From Hypholoma sublateritium FD-334 SS-4 (taxonomy: Eukaryota > Basidiomycota > Agaricomycetes > Agaricales > Strophariaceae): a stretch of 64,000 bases of DNA. The DNA is taken from assembly GCA_000827495.1 (NCBI GenBank), contig KN817544.1, positions 124,001 to 188,000 on the forward strand, given 5' to 3'. The notes under the pieces were generated by a model. The model was not told where the DNA came from, made no database searches, and saw only the letters and a list, made by a program, of their open reading frames with translations. Made by a program: the position numbers and the translations under genes. How positions within the stretch are numbered: the stretch's first letter is position 1; every line of letters starts with the position of its first letter. This document shows positions 1 through 10,691 of this stretch, piece after piece.

Positions 1-603
1 GCGTTGCCAGAAGAATACGACGCCTCGTTGCCTATTGGCGCCTACTATCCCAAGCGAGATACGAATTCTAATCCTAATCTACCGAGAGGAATGTCACATT
101 ATCCACAACATATCATCGCGCAAGCGGAGGCCCAGAAACTCCAAAGATTAGCTGCCGAACAACAACAACAGCAGCAGCAGCAGCAGTCCATTGCCAGCAC
201 ATCGGGTTCGGCTTCCACACCTGCCCTCACAACACAGCCTAATCTGCAACATGATCCTCCAAACATTATGCCCAACCTGGGGGCTACTACCGATACTTTG
301 AACATTCAGCGGTATCAATCCCCACAGAACCAAGATCAATCACAGGGGCAGGGGCAGTCTGCCCCTGTTGCATCCGAGAAACGTGCGACTAGAAACAGCG
401 CTGGGGGTGGTACAACTTCGCCTTCCGCAGCAGCTCGGCAAACTCGCGCGCGGGGGGGCCAGCACCAGCAGCCTGTGAATGGGGCTGAAGTTGGTACTCT
501 CAACGCTGATGGGACAGTGCCAACGACATTCGCCAGCATCATGAGCGCGTACCCAGCGCCTGGAATTCCTGCTGTTGGGCAACCTACTACATCAACAAGT
601 TGA
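1..603 (+). CDS. 3' end of a Q-rich low-complexity protein (partial)
   Basis: The reading frame is open from the first base and stops with TGA at 601-603, so this is the C-terminal part (about 200 residues) of a gene that begins outside the window. It has a run of nine glutamines near residue 60, then S/T/A/P/Q-rich sequence with scattered basic stretches such as EKRATRNSAGG and ARQTRARGG. No fold or catalytic motif is visible. Polar low complexity with basic patches is typical of tails of nuclear or chromatin proteins, but this is inference and no family was recognised. The frame is probably real because it is open with sensible composition from the edge to the stop, while the antisense frames give nonsense. 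Confidence 0.6.
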   Translation, partial: ALPEEYDASLPIGAYYPKRDTNSNPNLPRGMSHYPQHIIAQAEAQKLQRLAAEQQQQQQQQQSIASTSGSASTPALTTQPNLQHDPPNIMPNLGATTDTLNIQRYQSPQNQDQSQGQGQSAPVASEKRATRNSAGGGTTSPSAAARQTRARGGQHQQPVNGAEVGTLNADGTVPTTFASIMSAYPAPGIPAVGQPTTSTS

Positions 604-1761
604 TGTTGTCCTCCCATCTCGCAGACTTTTTTTCTCTCGTCAAATTTATCCGTGTCGGTTTTGGTTTCTCCTCGCTGCAATCTCAAGTTTTCTCTCCGCG
701 CATAGCTACCACTGGCATTACATAATCCCATCGGGCGATCTTCGCTGAACCCACAAGCAATAATCATTGTATCGACTTTTAGCATGGCTCGTCTGCATTT
801 CGGTTGAAGGGCGCACCGTGGTATTGGTGATGTACTGACTCGCTTTTCCTTTCTTCTCAAGGGGCCTACCGACTTTTTTTTCGTTGTTTCTATGATTTTT
901 TCATCTTTGCTAAACATAGCCGAAATAGTCAAGACCCAATATGCAAAATCAGTTGTATGAAGAGACTTGAATCGTCCGGAACCCGTCAGGATTTTCCCCG
1001 CACTATCCATACCGCTTGTTTCGCCCTCGACCCGCGCATTCTGAGACGCCTTTCGGCTGGTCCCACCTCAAAATGCACATGACGGATGCTGCCAGCGAGG
1101 AATGGCTTTAATGGTCAACTTCTATTCATGCAAATGAGCGAGGTTAGCCGTGTCACTCACCACCCTCGTCCGTGGCACTTCCAGTCGTTGAAAGTGGCAA
1201 CAGTGATTCACGTAAGAGTGGTTTCATACGTGCCTCTGTGGAAACTCCTTCCGATTAGGTCAGTATCTGTTACTCGAGTAGTATGTGAGGCAAACATCTC
1301 TTTTTTCTTTGAATCATCCTCAATGATAATTCGACAATCGTTATTCCTCGTGTGGGAGTTGACTCTTTTTTCCAAGCTTTTCGTCGAGGATTCAGTGGAT
1401 CGTTTGATCGCCCATCTCATACGTTCACTCCGAGGCGTCCTTCCAGACACTCTTCCTCGGGGTGAATGGCATGGTTTGTTTGGATAGTCACTTCCCTCCT
1501 TACGTTGGCAAGTGATGATGATTCCTACGTGCTCGCAGCGCATGGGCTAAATTAATTAATCACGTAAAATATGCGTGCCTCTCTAAGGACTCCTTCCGCT
1601 GCTAGGACAGTGCCGGAATAGAGTAGTATATGAGGCGAACATTCATTCATCCGTATATATACCCTAATTTGTTCACAGATCCAAGGTCGAGGAAATAATC
1701 ACGATAGCAAAAACATAGCAAAGTCACCCAAATCACCTTTCCTCCGTTCGGTTTCTATAAG
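604..1761. other. Intergenic stretch between two convergent gene ends
   Basis: No gene is supported here. It lies between the stop of the Q-rich gene (+) and the stop of the sirtuin gene (-), so it should hold two 3' UTRs. The only structure seen is a pair of diverged direct repeats (listed separately). Open frames such as 336-1010 (-) are antisense shadows with no recognisable content. Confidence 0.6.
1206..1642 (+). repeat. Diverged direct repeat pair, copies at 1206-1297 and 1558-1642
   Basis: The two copies share the blocks TCACGTAA, CGTGCCTCT, ACTCCTTCCG, TAGG(T/A)CAGT, GAGTAGTAT and TGAGGC(A/G)AACAT in the same order and orientation, with small gaps between them. The starts are about 350 bp apart. 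No coding capacity is visible in the copies or the spacer. They could be remnants of the direct terminal repeats of a short element, or a local tandem duplication; the sequence alone does not decide. Confidence 0.6.
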
Positions 1762-3301
1762 TTATAGTAGTTTGTTTTCGGCAGGTGGGATTGCCGGCAC
1801 CTCTAGTTTCTCTTCAACCACTTTTCCACCTGCGGCATTCTCTTTGTTTTCAGTTGCAGTGACTGATTTTGGAGGCAATGCTGCCGCCTTATCCTTTGAC
1901 TCGGATGGAGGGCCAGGCGTAAGATTTTCAGCTGAGGGTCCATTGTTTCCGTCTTTGGAATCCAGGTCAAGACTTGCGAATTGTTTCTCGATCTCCTTTA
2001 GCGTGTCAGACTTCTCCGATGGCTCTTCAGAGTTGACTTTCAATACGGGTTGCTTGTCCGTAATAACGCTCGCCTCAGTCTCGTCCCATAGCTGGTTAAG
2101 TTCATCATCCCAGCCGAGCTCCTTGCACAGGTCCCTGACGACTTCGTCACATTTGCCGAGGAGGGCTACGTCGTCTGATCTCGAGCCAAAGCTACCGACA
2201 TGGTCGAGGTTGATCAGCACACGGGGACACGAGTCGTCGACGCGCTCCGCCAGGGAGGCAAACGGCTGCACGGTCAACGATGTGCCCATGACGATCAGCA
2301 AGTCGGCCTTGCGCAGGTTCGGGACTGCCCTGATGAAAATTTCGGGAAGCTACTCAAAATGTCAGGCATTATGACATGGGAGGACGAAGAGAGACGTACA
2401 GCTTCCCCAAAGAAGACAATGTCGGGCTTTACATAACCCCCACAAGAAACACATCTGGCAATTTTCTTTTGCAGGATATGGCGCTTCATATCATTATCAT
2501 CGAAGGTCTCGGAACAGTCGATGCAGCGCTGCGTGGCGAAACTGCCATGAGCTTCAATTATCTTTTCCTCGGGAACGCCCGCTCGGCGCTCGAGGGTATC
2601 AATGTTCTGGGTGAAGCAAGTGTGGAGGAGCCCCTTCTCAGCAAGCAGGCGGATAAAAGAATGCGTGATGGTAGGGCGGAATTTTCCTGGATAGAGCTCG
2701 TGGGCCAAAGTATAGACTGGCAGAAAATATTTCAATGGCTTGCGTCACGATAAAGTGTAACACAGCGAGGAAGTTAGAGGGCGTACAGGGTACAGGATTC
2801 CGTCGGAAAAAATTGATCTCAAAGACAGCTTCCGGGTGAGGCAGGTTCAACCTCGCAAGATTAGACTGTCAGATAGAACACTGGTGAGTTCATATCGTAA
2901 TTTGTGGAGTAATCGACGTGCATAAAGGCCTGTTCAGTTGTCACAGCATTTAGCAATCAGTAAAATAGCAATCTCGGCAGTTACTTACCAGTTTCAGGAG
3001 ATCTGAAATCAGGGATTCCAGCAGAGGTGCTAACGCCTGAAGAGAGAAATTTCATAATGTTTGCGTGAAAAAAATACCGGAAGGATGCCAACCTGCTCCG
3101 AGCTACGAGAAATCGCGAAGTAAAGATAAGTATATCGCCGCATCACTATGTAACAGAATCGACGGAAGATTGTAATAAACACACCATCATCATCACATTC
3201 TTGCAGTCTTTTGACTTCATATACCCAGCAACTGATGAGATATCTCTTGCTGCTAAGATTTTGGGCTTGTTAGCACGGTTGGATCGGCGGCTCTGATGCA
3301 T
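1762..3301 (-). CDS. HST2: NAD-dependent protein deacetylase, class I sirtuin (Hst2/SIRT2 type)
   Basis: Removes acetyl groups from lysines of histones and other proteins using NAD; Hst2/SIRT2 proteins shuttle between cytosol and nucleus. Spliced order on the minus strand: LGAGVSTSAGIPDFRSPETG (NAD-binding Rossmann motif), LARLNLPHPEAVFEINFFRR, CFTQNIDTLERRAG, the catalytic histidine in IEAHGSF, four zinc cysteines (RCIDC and RCVSC), VKPDIVFFGEA, LLIVMGTSLTVQPFA and VLINLDH. The order and core length match Hst2, followed by an acidic, polar tail of about 100 residues. I propose the start at 3301, where the frame leads directly into the Hst2-like N-terminus. The N-terminal core is split into very short exons: 10 nt at 3093-3102 encoding LGAG, and 8 nt at 2922-2929. 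The intron after the 8-nt exon (2866-2921) appears to use a GC donor. Confidence 0.93.
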
Positions 3302-4052
3302 TTTGGTACGTAAATCACTGTAGCGCCCACAATTTCAGGTCAGTTGTTGCTGTTTTGCCGTGAAATGTGGAAATATAATGCTGCCTAGATAGCAGATATC
3401 AACTTCAAATTGGAAGGCACTAAGGAGGTATGGAGGGTGTTATAGTTCCGAGTTGTTGTGAACTTGGTAGTTGTGGATGATGTCAGGCGCTTGGCCAACG
3501 CTCGGCTGCGGAATACGGATGCTTTTCTACTTTTAGGTCACCTTCCGCCCCGCGCGGCAAACTAGTATAAGCGGTCCTTTACACGTACATTGACCTACCC
3601 TGGTAGCCCATTCAGAACGTCCTGCAGTGACTATTGTCGGTTGAAGCAATTTATTTCTTGAATTTGATTTGGAAAAAAAATGTGATTATAGAAGTCTCGT
3701 TGCTTTCCTTGCTTCCTGTCAATGCTAAGTAATGTATACAGCGATTGATCGTATCGCTTCACAGGCTCCATGCAGCGGAGTGCACAGAGGGCAGACAAAT
3801 GATTGAGGTGTTTTTCGTGGTCACGAGTTGCATGAAGACAAAAGCGCCCGGATAATATATGTGTACATCTTGATTCTGTACTTCATTTTCAGACCCTCCA
3901 ATGTTCAAATTCAAGTTTGGCGAAAGGCACACCGAAGCTTTTGGACAATGCCTCTGGGACAGTCGTTAAAGTTTATTTTATACATCTGGACAAACTAGAG
4001 ATGCATAGCTCACATAAATATCAATACCGATCCACTCTGCAATTTCCAAAGT
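3302..4052. other. Intergenic: upstream region of the sirtuin gene
   Basis: Lies between the sirtuin start and the stop of the S28 peptidase gene, both on the minus strand, so it holds the sirtuin promoter and the end of this spacer next to the peptidase 3' UTR. No open frame with a recognisable family, no repeat and no RNA gene was seen. Confidence 0.5.
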
Positions 4053-6333
4053 TCATACTAAGATTGTGTTGTTGATACCGTGTACCGTATCCCAATCCTT
4101 CAGCCACGAAATCACAAAGGATATCATCTCTGCATGGATTTTACGAATCTCTGCGGGCTCCTCAAGCAGGTTGGCTAGTCCGAATTCGTCATAGTGGTGT
4201 ACACCATCTAGGTAATCATCAGTCCAGTCGTACGCGATCGGCAGCCGACGTGGTCACTCACTGGGTATCAATTTGAAAGGCCGTAAGACAGTATCCTCTC
4301 GCCATGCAACATCATCGCTATGTGGGGTGTCAGGTCTCCATGGGTCCACTAAAAGAAAGGAGACAATCTATGAGCGAGCCAGGACGTTTCCTCAGAAGTG
4401 CGAACCTTCCCCGTCAATGAAAGCTAGACGATCAGCTGCAATCCAGAAGTCACCAAGGGCATTCACAGCGGTAATGTTTGGCAATGACGGCACGGAGAAA
4501 TGCTGCCCAGGTGGGAAGGCCTAGGAGTTCGAAGTGAATAATTTGAAATCAAGATGGATCAGAAGCCTCACCTGTTTGCAGATCTTGGATTCGTAACCAA
4601 GCGTCAATAGCTTAGAGACAATACGGGCCATATTCTGGTCCGGTGGGGCAGTCTGACGGAAAACATTGTTGTGAACTCTCAAATTTTTATAGCGGAGGGA
4701 TGAAAGAGACGTACTGTGAAATAACCCCACTCAGTGCAAACCTGAAAGAGCCAAAGTCGCCATTTCTGCTCAATACCGGTATCACGGTATTTTTCGTCGT
4801 CATATGTCCCGAAGCACTACAGGAGTATAAGACCGTGTGCAGGTTAAGCAAACAAGGTTCAACAAGGACTTACGTCTTCGACCGAGCCTTCAGAAGGGCA
4901 ACGCGAAACAACGTGCTACGTCCATTTTGTTAGATTTGCAACTTAGCGAGAGAGAAAAGGTAGATACATTTTTAATCCATTTTCCGTAGTTTACAATGGC
5001 AAAATCAACAGCTAGGCCATCGTCGAGGGTGACCTTCCTGTCATCGTGTCCGTAGGGCAGCTCGAGGGCCGCTGTTGTAACCTTTCCAAACGGCTTGCTA
5101 AGGGTGTCGCAGAATTCCTCGAAGCGAGTGCTTCCAACAGCGGGATCCCAGCATTTAGCTTGCCACGACCCAAGGGGGCTCTAAATTAAGAATTTCAATA
5201 AGAGATGGTCGATCGATGATAAGGGAGCAAAGCGCGTACCTCCAAAACAGAGACAAAATCTTCGTCGTGCTCAAGTTCACTGAGGCCAAAGAGCTTCTTC
5301 AACTGAGTCTTCAAAAACTTGTTTCCACCTAGAAGTATGTCGTCGATAGTTCCAATTGAGCCCACTATATGCCCAGAGCATTTGGGATCCGCTGCCTCGC
5401 GGATGATTTCCATGTATTCCCAATTTTCCAAGGCGGCATGAGTAACAGCGCTCGACGCAATTGCTCCCCACACTATTTCTGGGTATAAGACTTTCATATG
5501 TGCTGCACGAGCACCGGCATACGATCCCTGTTTCGTTGTCAGCGTGACGCAGAATCTATTGCTTGTCTGCCTACCCCGTAGTATATCCAAGGCGTGCCAG
5601 GGGCAGTCAAATCTTCTTTTACACCATCGAATTTGACATTCTTCATGAAGTTTGCGCTATCCGCGGCAGCCTGATCATTGTTCAAGAAGCTGCCGCACGC
5701 GTCAGTTTCGTACAACGAATGGCGAACCCTGCCTATCCTACCGAAGTGAATCCGTCGAGAAGTTGGACACCGGAATGGATTTTCCTGCCGGAATTATTAT
5801 GATAAAACTGTATAATTGTGATGTTGGGTAGCAGGCTTACCGTAATACCTATGTTCTAGAATGACGCCAACACCTCCGGTTGCTCGCGTCAAAATTTCAA
5901 CGATTCCGGTGTCCAAGAATGGCAAACGATTCTAATCGGCGTTGTGAGTAGGCATCAGGCGAAACAACGTAATTCTTACTGTTCCACTCGTTTCACCACC
6001 ATCCAGCACGATTACCGGAGCACCCTTCCGTGGCTTGTAATGACGCGTACTGACCCAGTAACGCTGATGGAAAGTATGCTCGGAATTCTTGTCGAAGTGA
6101 TCCAAGGGCTGCTCAAACCACTGAGCACGGAATTTGGAAGGCTTCTTCCCCTTCAGAGGCTGCTGAGGTGCGTCCTGAGAAACAAACAAAGTCTGAGTTT
6201 TTGGACGGTTGTCCAGCTTCCATAAATTGACTCCTTGAGGCCCTAGCAGACGAATCTGGTCGGATTCCGATGCAGCTTTGCAGATGACGGCCAAGCTAAA
6301 GCCAGCTAAGGCCAAAAATCCCTTTGCGCGCAT
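4053..6333 (-). CDS. Secreted serine carboxypeptidase-like peptidase, family S28
   Basis: S28 peptidases (lysosomal Pro-X carboxypeptidase / DPP7 relatives, secreted in fungi) cleave proline-containing peptides. The N-terminus MRAKGFLALAGFSLAVICKA is a good signal peptide. It is followed by the S28 signature FEQPLDHFDKNS, FHQRYWV and APVIVLDGGE. The catalytic serine lies in (G)GSYAGARAAHMKVLYPE, whose first glycine is split by an intron. The C-terminal histidine region reads GVHHYDEFGL and is followed by IHAEMISFVISWL. The stop is TGA at 4053-4055. I chose 6333 rather than the upstream ATG at 6375 because the signal peptide begins there. The gene is split by many short introns. Domain order is complete and no break was seen, so it is probably an active extracellular or vacuolar enzyme. 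Confidence 0.88.
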
Positions 6334-7773
6334 GTTCTGGGCTTGTGGTGGGAAGAGTAAATGTAGTGCGCGCATTAATCATGCCGTGTGTTCAACTGTC
6401 ACTACTTGGCCGGTAGGCGGTCCGCTCAGTCTGATCCGGCGGCTAGCCTCGGCTAGCCCGGAATCTCCAACTCCTTGAAAAAATCACCTTCGCATATCGA
6501 GCAAGGGGCAAAAGGAGAAGATCTGATAAAATCCCTTGTTTATATCGCTCTGTTTGAATACACTTTCCCACTTTATAACAAACTTCGAGTTGTAAGGCGG
6601 GCCCAACAGCAAACCCTGATTTTTGGCTTAGTAACTCTATTGCGGGACTCCTCCATAGTAGTATGTCTAGTATCTCATCGAAATTCTATCGGCGTAGTGT
6701 TGCATGGTGTCATAGAAACGATGGCGACCGAAAAAAGTTGGGTTCTTTTCAATTGTATCAGTACATTTTAATTACTCGATTTATTTTTGTTTCGCCTTCG
6801 AAGGCCAAAAGAGTTCCACACATATTGCTACCCGCGTGTATTGTTGAACTTTACAGCTAGAATTACAGTACACCGTTGGTCAGATAACCAAGCAACTTAC
6901 CGTACACGCTGACGCGGTTGTTCGCTCAAATGCGCAATGGCCAGCCTGCAGGAATAGTCAAGACCCCAAGTAAAAGCGCAATTAACTTCGCTATCACACA
7001 GAATCTAACTGACAAGCACTGATCAATATATTTGTACATTTCGATAGCCATTGCGAGTAGTAGTTGGAGGTGGGCAGGAGAACACGACGATATGATGGTA
7101 GAAACAGGAGGCAAAGCCAAGTGAAAGGGGGGATCGGCTAGGAAATAGGCAGGCAATACAAAAGCAGATGGAATGTGCTTATTTGTTGAAGGTAACAGGG
7201 AATCGTGTAAGAAGGGGTGGGAGGGAAAAGGACAAACAAAGGAAGAAAAAGCATTTATATCAGAGCAGGGAAACGATTCAAAGCACGCTGCACGAGCAAT
7301 CCATCCGCCTATTTGTAAACTACAACAATCAAACAAAAGATCCTCGTTGCACTTACTATTAGTGGTGTTGTAAGGCACTGTACACTGTCATCTGCTTCGT
7401 CGGCCAGCGGTGATATGCAGACATGGGATCGTCGGTGGCCATCGTCGTTGTCGTTCAAAGGAGAGCGAAGGGGGTATAGTTTACGCGCATGAACGGGTAG
7501 CGGTCGGCAAGCTTTTTGTCCCAGTGGTGATATCTGGAAATCTAGAATGTTTGCGGCACTGACCAGGGCGGGGGAATAGACATCTATGGTGGAGAAATTG
7601 GAGCAGGAGCGGGAAAGGAGAATGAGAACAAGGAGCCATATAGATAGGTCGTCAGGGAAAAGGCGAGGAACGATTGACGGAGTGTAGGTGACTGTGCCAC
7701 CTCGTAGCTGCATCTAGGTCCTTCTTGCACAACGCTACACGGTAGTGAGGCTATACCCATGTTCTCTATTTTA
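6334..7773. other. Intergenic, 1.4 kb
   Basis: Holds the S28 promoter (left) and the 3' side of the AMPK beta gene (right). A short palindrome GGCTAGCC occurs twice near 6440-6458. Open frames of 60-150 codons (for example 6926-7378 and 7309-7713, minus) show no conserved motif and are not called as genes. Confidence 0.5.
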
Positions 7774-10691
7774 TCACGTAGGTTTGCAATAAATCGTGGT
7801 CAGATACTGAGTTGGAAAATAAATGTCAGCTTCGGTGCATCGATGAAAATGGAAACACAGGTAAAAGGAAAACCGAACCACAACAGCCATCTCCGATAGC
7901 ACCAACACGGCCCATCGATCACTCGATCGAGGCGAGCTCAACCTCACTCGCAGCATCGACCTCAACCTCGCCATCGCTGTTAACCAGCACTCGATCGTGT
8001 ACCATCTAGTCCATCATCCTGAACACCCATCAGCCAATAACCTCTGCCCGCTTATCCACTACCATCAACGATTCACCAACGTCAATATCACCAGAACCAA
8101 AAGGCCACAATGCACCGCCAGGCCAGAGAAAGCTCCCAAGGCCATACACAAGCTCCTCTGGGCCCGTCCGCTCAAGAATCGAGGGCACATCCACATCCAA
8201 ACGAGGAAAAAACCCACCTTCTTCTTATACCGCGTCGTATGAGCCACCGCTAGCACCCCGTTCTTGATCGCGCTCGTGCACAGATGGTGGAGTACGACAT
8301 GGCTGGGGACCGGCAGCACACTGGAGTCGTCAGTAAGAGGCGGCAGATTCGAGTCATCAAGCGTGATGGCGCGCGAGCCAGTGATCGGGGCGCGCTCGGG
8401 AAGCGAGGGCGGCGGCAGATGCACCGGTGTCGCCATTGCGGCGACGCGCGGGTTGACGTACCCCCAGACCGGTGCGAGCGTGGGCGGGGTCAGGTGCGGC
8501 GACTGGTAGCCCGTCGGCGTCGCATTTCCCGAGTTACTCTGCGGCGTCGTCGAGCCGCTCGCCGCCGGTGGGACGCCAGAGCCTGCGGTGCCGGCGACAC
8601 TCCCGTTGGTCAGGGTGCCACCAGACGAGCTGGTGCCAGCCGACGCGGCGAGCGGCTGTTGCGCGTAGTTCTTGAGGATATTTGCCTGCGAATATGGGTT
8701 TTGCTGATTGCCGTACGCGTCTTCCTCATCGTCGCCGATCGCGCTGGGCGGCGGCGGCGGCGGGACGTTACCGCGCTGGTCACGCAATTTGCGCTCTTCA
8801 AGTTCGCGTTCGCGCTCCTTTTTTTCTCTCTCGCGCTCTCTGTGCTCTCTCTCGTGACGTTCATCTCGCTCACGTTTACTTTCCTTATTGTTTTCGCGCC
8901 GTTTTCCACCTCCCTGCCCACTGCCTACCCCGCCAAGCCCCTTGGGGGTGTCCGTGTCTCTCCCGCTCCGGCGTGGGCTGCTCCCGTCCGCACTCGTGTT
9001 GCTCGTGGCCACTGGCCTCTGCTCACCGACCTTCGAGTTCAAGATCAGCTTGTCTAAGTAACGTGGCAAGCCGGGCGCAGGAGGGATATTTGGCGCCGGT
9101 ACAAATCCAGTAACCCTGGTGCTGCTTCCATCGAATTGCCCAGCGGACGCTTGAAGGTATGCCTCTTCCTCCCTCATAGCTTCGATGAGTTCAGGAGGGG
9201 GGACGTTGGTCCACGTCGCTTGGATGTAAGCGACTGCTGCCGGGCTCGCATGAGGGTGCTTGCTTATGTCAATCTTCGGTGGGCGCGGCGATGTTATGTC
9301 GTCGTCGTCGCCGTCCGCCGAAGAGGAGGTCGACCAGAAACTGTGGCCCGGCACCAGGTGCTTCGCCATAGAGCTGTGACCTACGTTTCCTACATTGATA
9401 CTTGTCAGCGGTTTGAGGGGTGGAGGGGCAGCCACGGCCGCTGCGATGGGGGTAGGTGCTACCAACGGGAATGGGACCGCGACGTAGTTTGCAAGCGAGC
9501 CCTGATCGTCCACTGCGGCGGGTAAGTCATCCGCTACGCGCCATATGCCATCGACGAGGAAACGGACGTGGTGGGTCCCAGGAAGGAGGTCGATGGTCAA
9601 CATCCAGCAAGTTGGATCCGCGGGGCTATGGGAGAAGACAATCAGTGATCGATCTAAAAATGGATATCAAATGGATATCGCGCGCGCCCGTCCGGTGGGG
9701 ATTGGCGTCGATGGCATACGCATCGAGATGGACGCAGTGACGCGACGCAACCGAAAATTAGAGGTATTACTCACTCTTTGAACATAGATTGCCGCCCTTT
9801 CCACTCATCGTCACCTGCACGAGCCAGGATCACCTCGCTGCCTCCGCCTTTCCACATGATCTTGACTGGAACAGGGTCATATACGATTGGTTCCTGCACA
9901 GGGGGCTGGACCTCCTCCTCTGGAACAGGCGGCATCTCCTTCTCCTTGGCCTTGAGTAATGTTGGGATCGACGATCTTACGACCTCCCTGTTGCGCTTGT
10001 GCGGGGTGCCAGCGTTTGACGGCTGGACTTTCGGGGCTGGGGGCTCAATGCTGCTATCGAACGCTTGCTGGATACGTTTTATATGCTGTTGCTGGCGCGC
10101 CGATGTCGTAGGTGGTGGGGCTTGCTGGCGGCCTCTTGGGTGGCTGCGCTGACCATGCTGCTGCTGTTGCTGTGCAAGCCTCTCCTCTTCCTCCTTGGCT
10201 TCCCTGCGTTGCTTTGTCGCGCGCTCTCGCTCCTTTCGTTCCATCCTCATTTGATGGCGCCTCAGCGTTTCATCGGTCAGTGCTGTTGTTGGTTCCGGGG
10301 ATACCTCCCTCTGCGTCTGTGCCCTGCGCAGATCTGTCTGGCTGGGCAGGATTACCGTCGCCCGCGGTCTGGGTACGACACCGTTTGCGTCCTGGTAGTG
10401 GCTGAACGGGCTTGGGGGAGACACAGGTATAGCGATCGCTGCGGTCCTCACTGGCGGGTCCGGCGGGCCATTCGACCGTCCGCGCATTTGTGTGGTTGCC
10501 ATTCCGTATGGGCTTTGTGCAAATGCAAGGTCTGGTAGCTCGAGACTGCGTTTCTTTGAGCCCAGTCCGTTGTGTCCTGGGCCAGGGGAGATGCTTGGGG
10601 TGCGTTCTGCTGATGCGCCAGCGTTGAGGGATTGTGGTTGGCTTGATCGGTGGTTGGAGGAGCCAGCAGCGCTGGAGGAGGAATTGCCCAT
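7774..10691 (-). CDS. GAL83: AMPK/Snf1 kinase complex beta subunit (Gal83/Sip2 type)
   Basis: Scaffold of the Snf1 (AMP-activated) kinase; it binds glycogen and links the alpha and gamma subunits. The spliced product is 785 residues from three exons (10691-9775, 9625-8218 and 7806-7774), and the phases close exactly. It starts MGNSSSS, the usual N-myristoylation context of beta subunits. A CBM48 glycogen-binding domain follows at about residues 270-370 (VPVKIMWKGGGSEVILARAG, then ADPTCWMLTIDLLPGTHHVRF and VDGIWRVADD). The ASC domain begins near LPRYLDKLILN and resumes with LPPLTDDSSVLPVPSHVVLH, HLCTSAIKNGVLAVAHTTRY and KKK. The last strand, YLTTIYCKPT, is encoded by its own ten-codon exon after a 411-nt intron. 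The long Q/E/R-rich N-terminus and a charged insert inside the ASC region look disordered, which makes it much longer than yeast or animal beta subunits. Confidence 0.92.

Noticed and set aside
336..1010. 224-codon minus-strand frame
   Set aside because: It is antisense to the Q-rich gene and its 3' UTR; composition is random and no motif is present.
7309..7713. 134-codon minus-strand frame downstream of the AMPK beta gene
   Set aside because: No conserved motif, no start context and no splice link; probably 3' UTR or intergenic.
8284..9057. 257-codon plus-strand frame
   Set aside because: Antisense of the E/R-rich AMPK beta coding exon; arginine-rich mirror frame.
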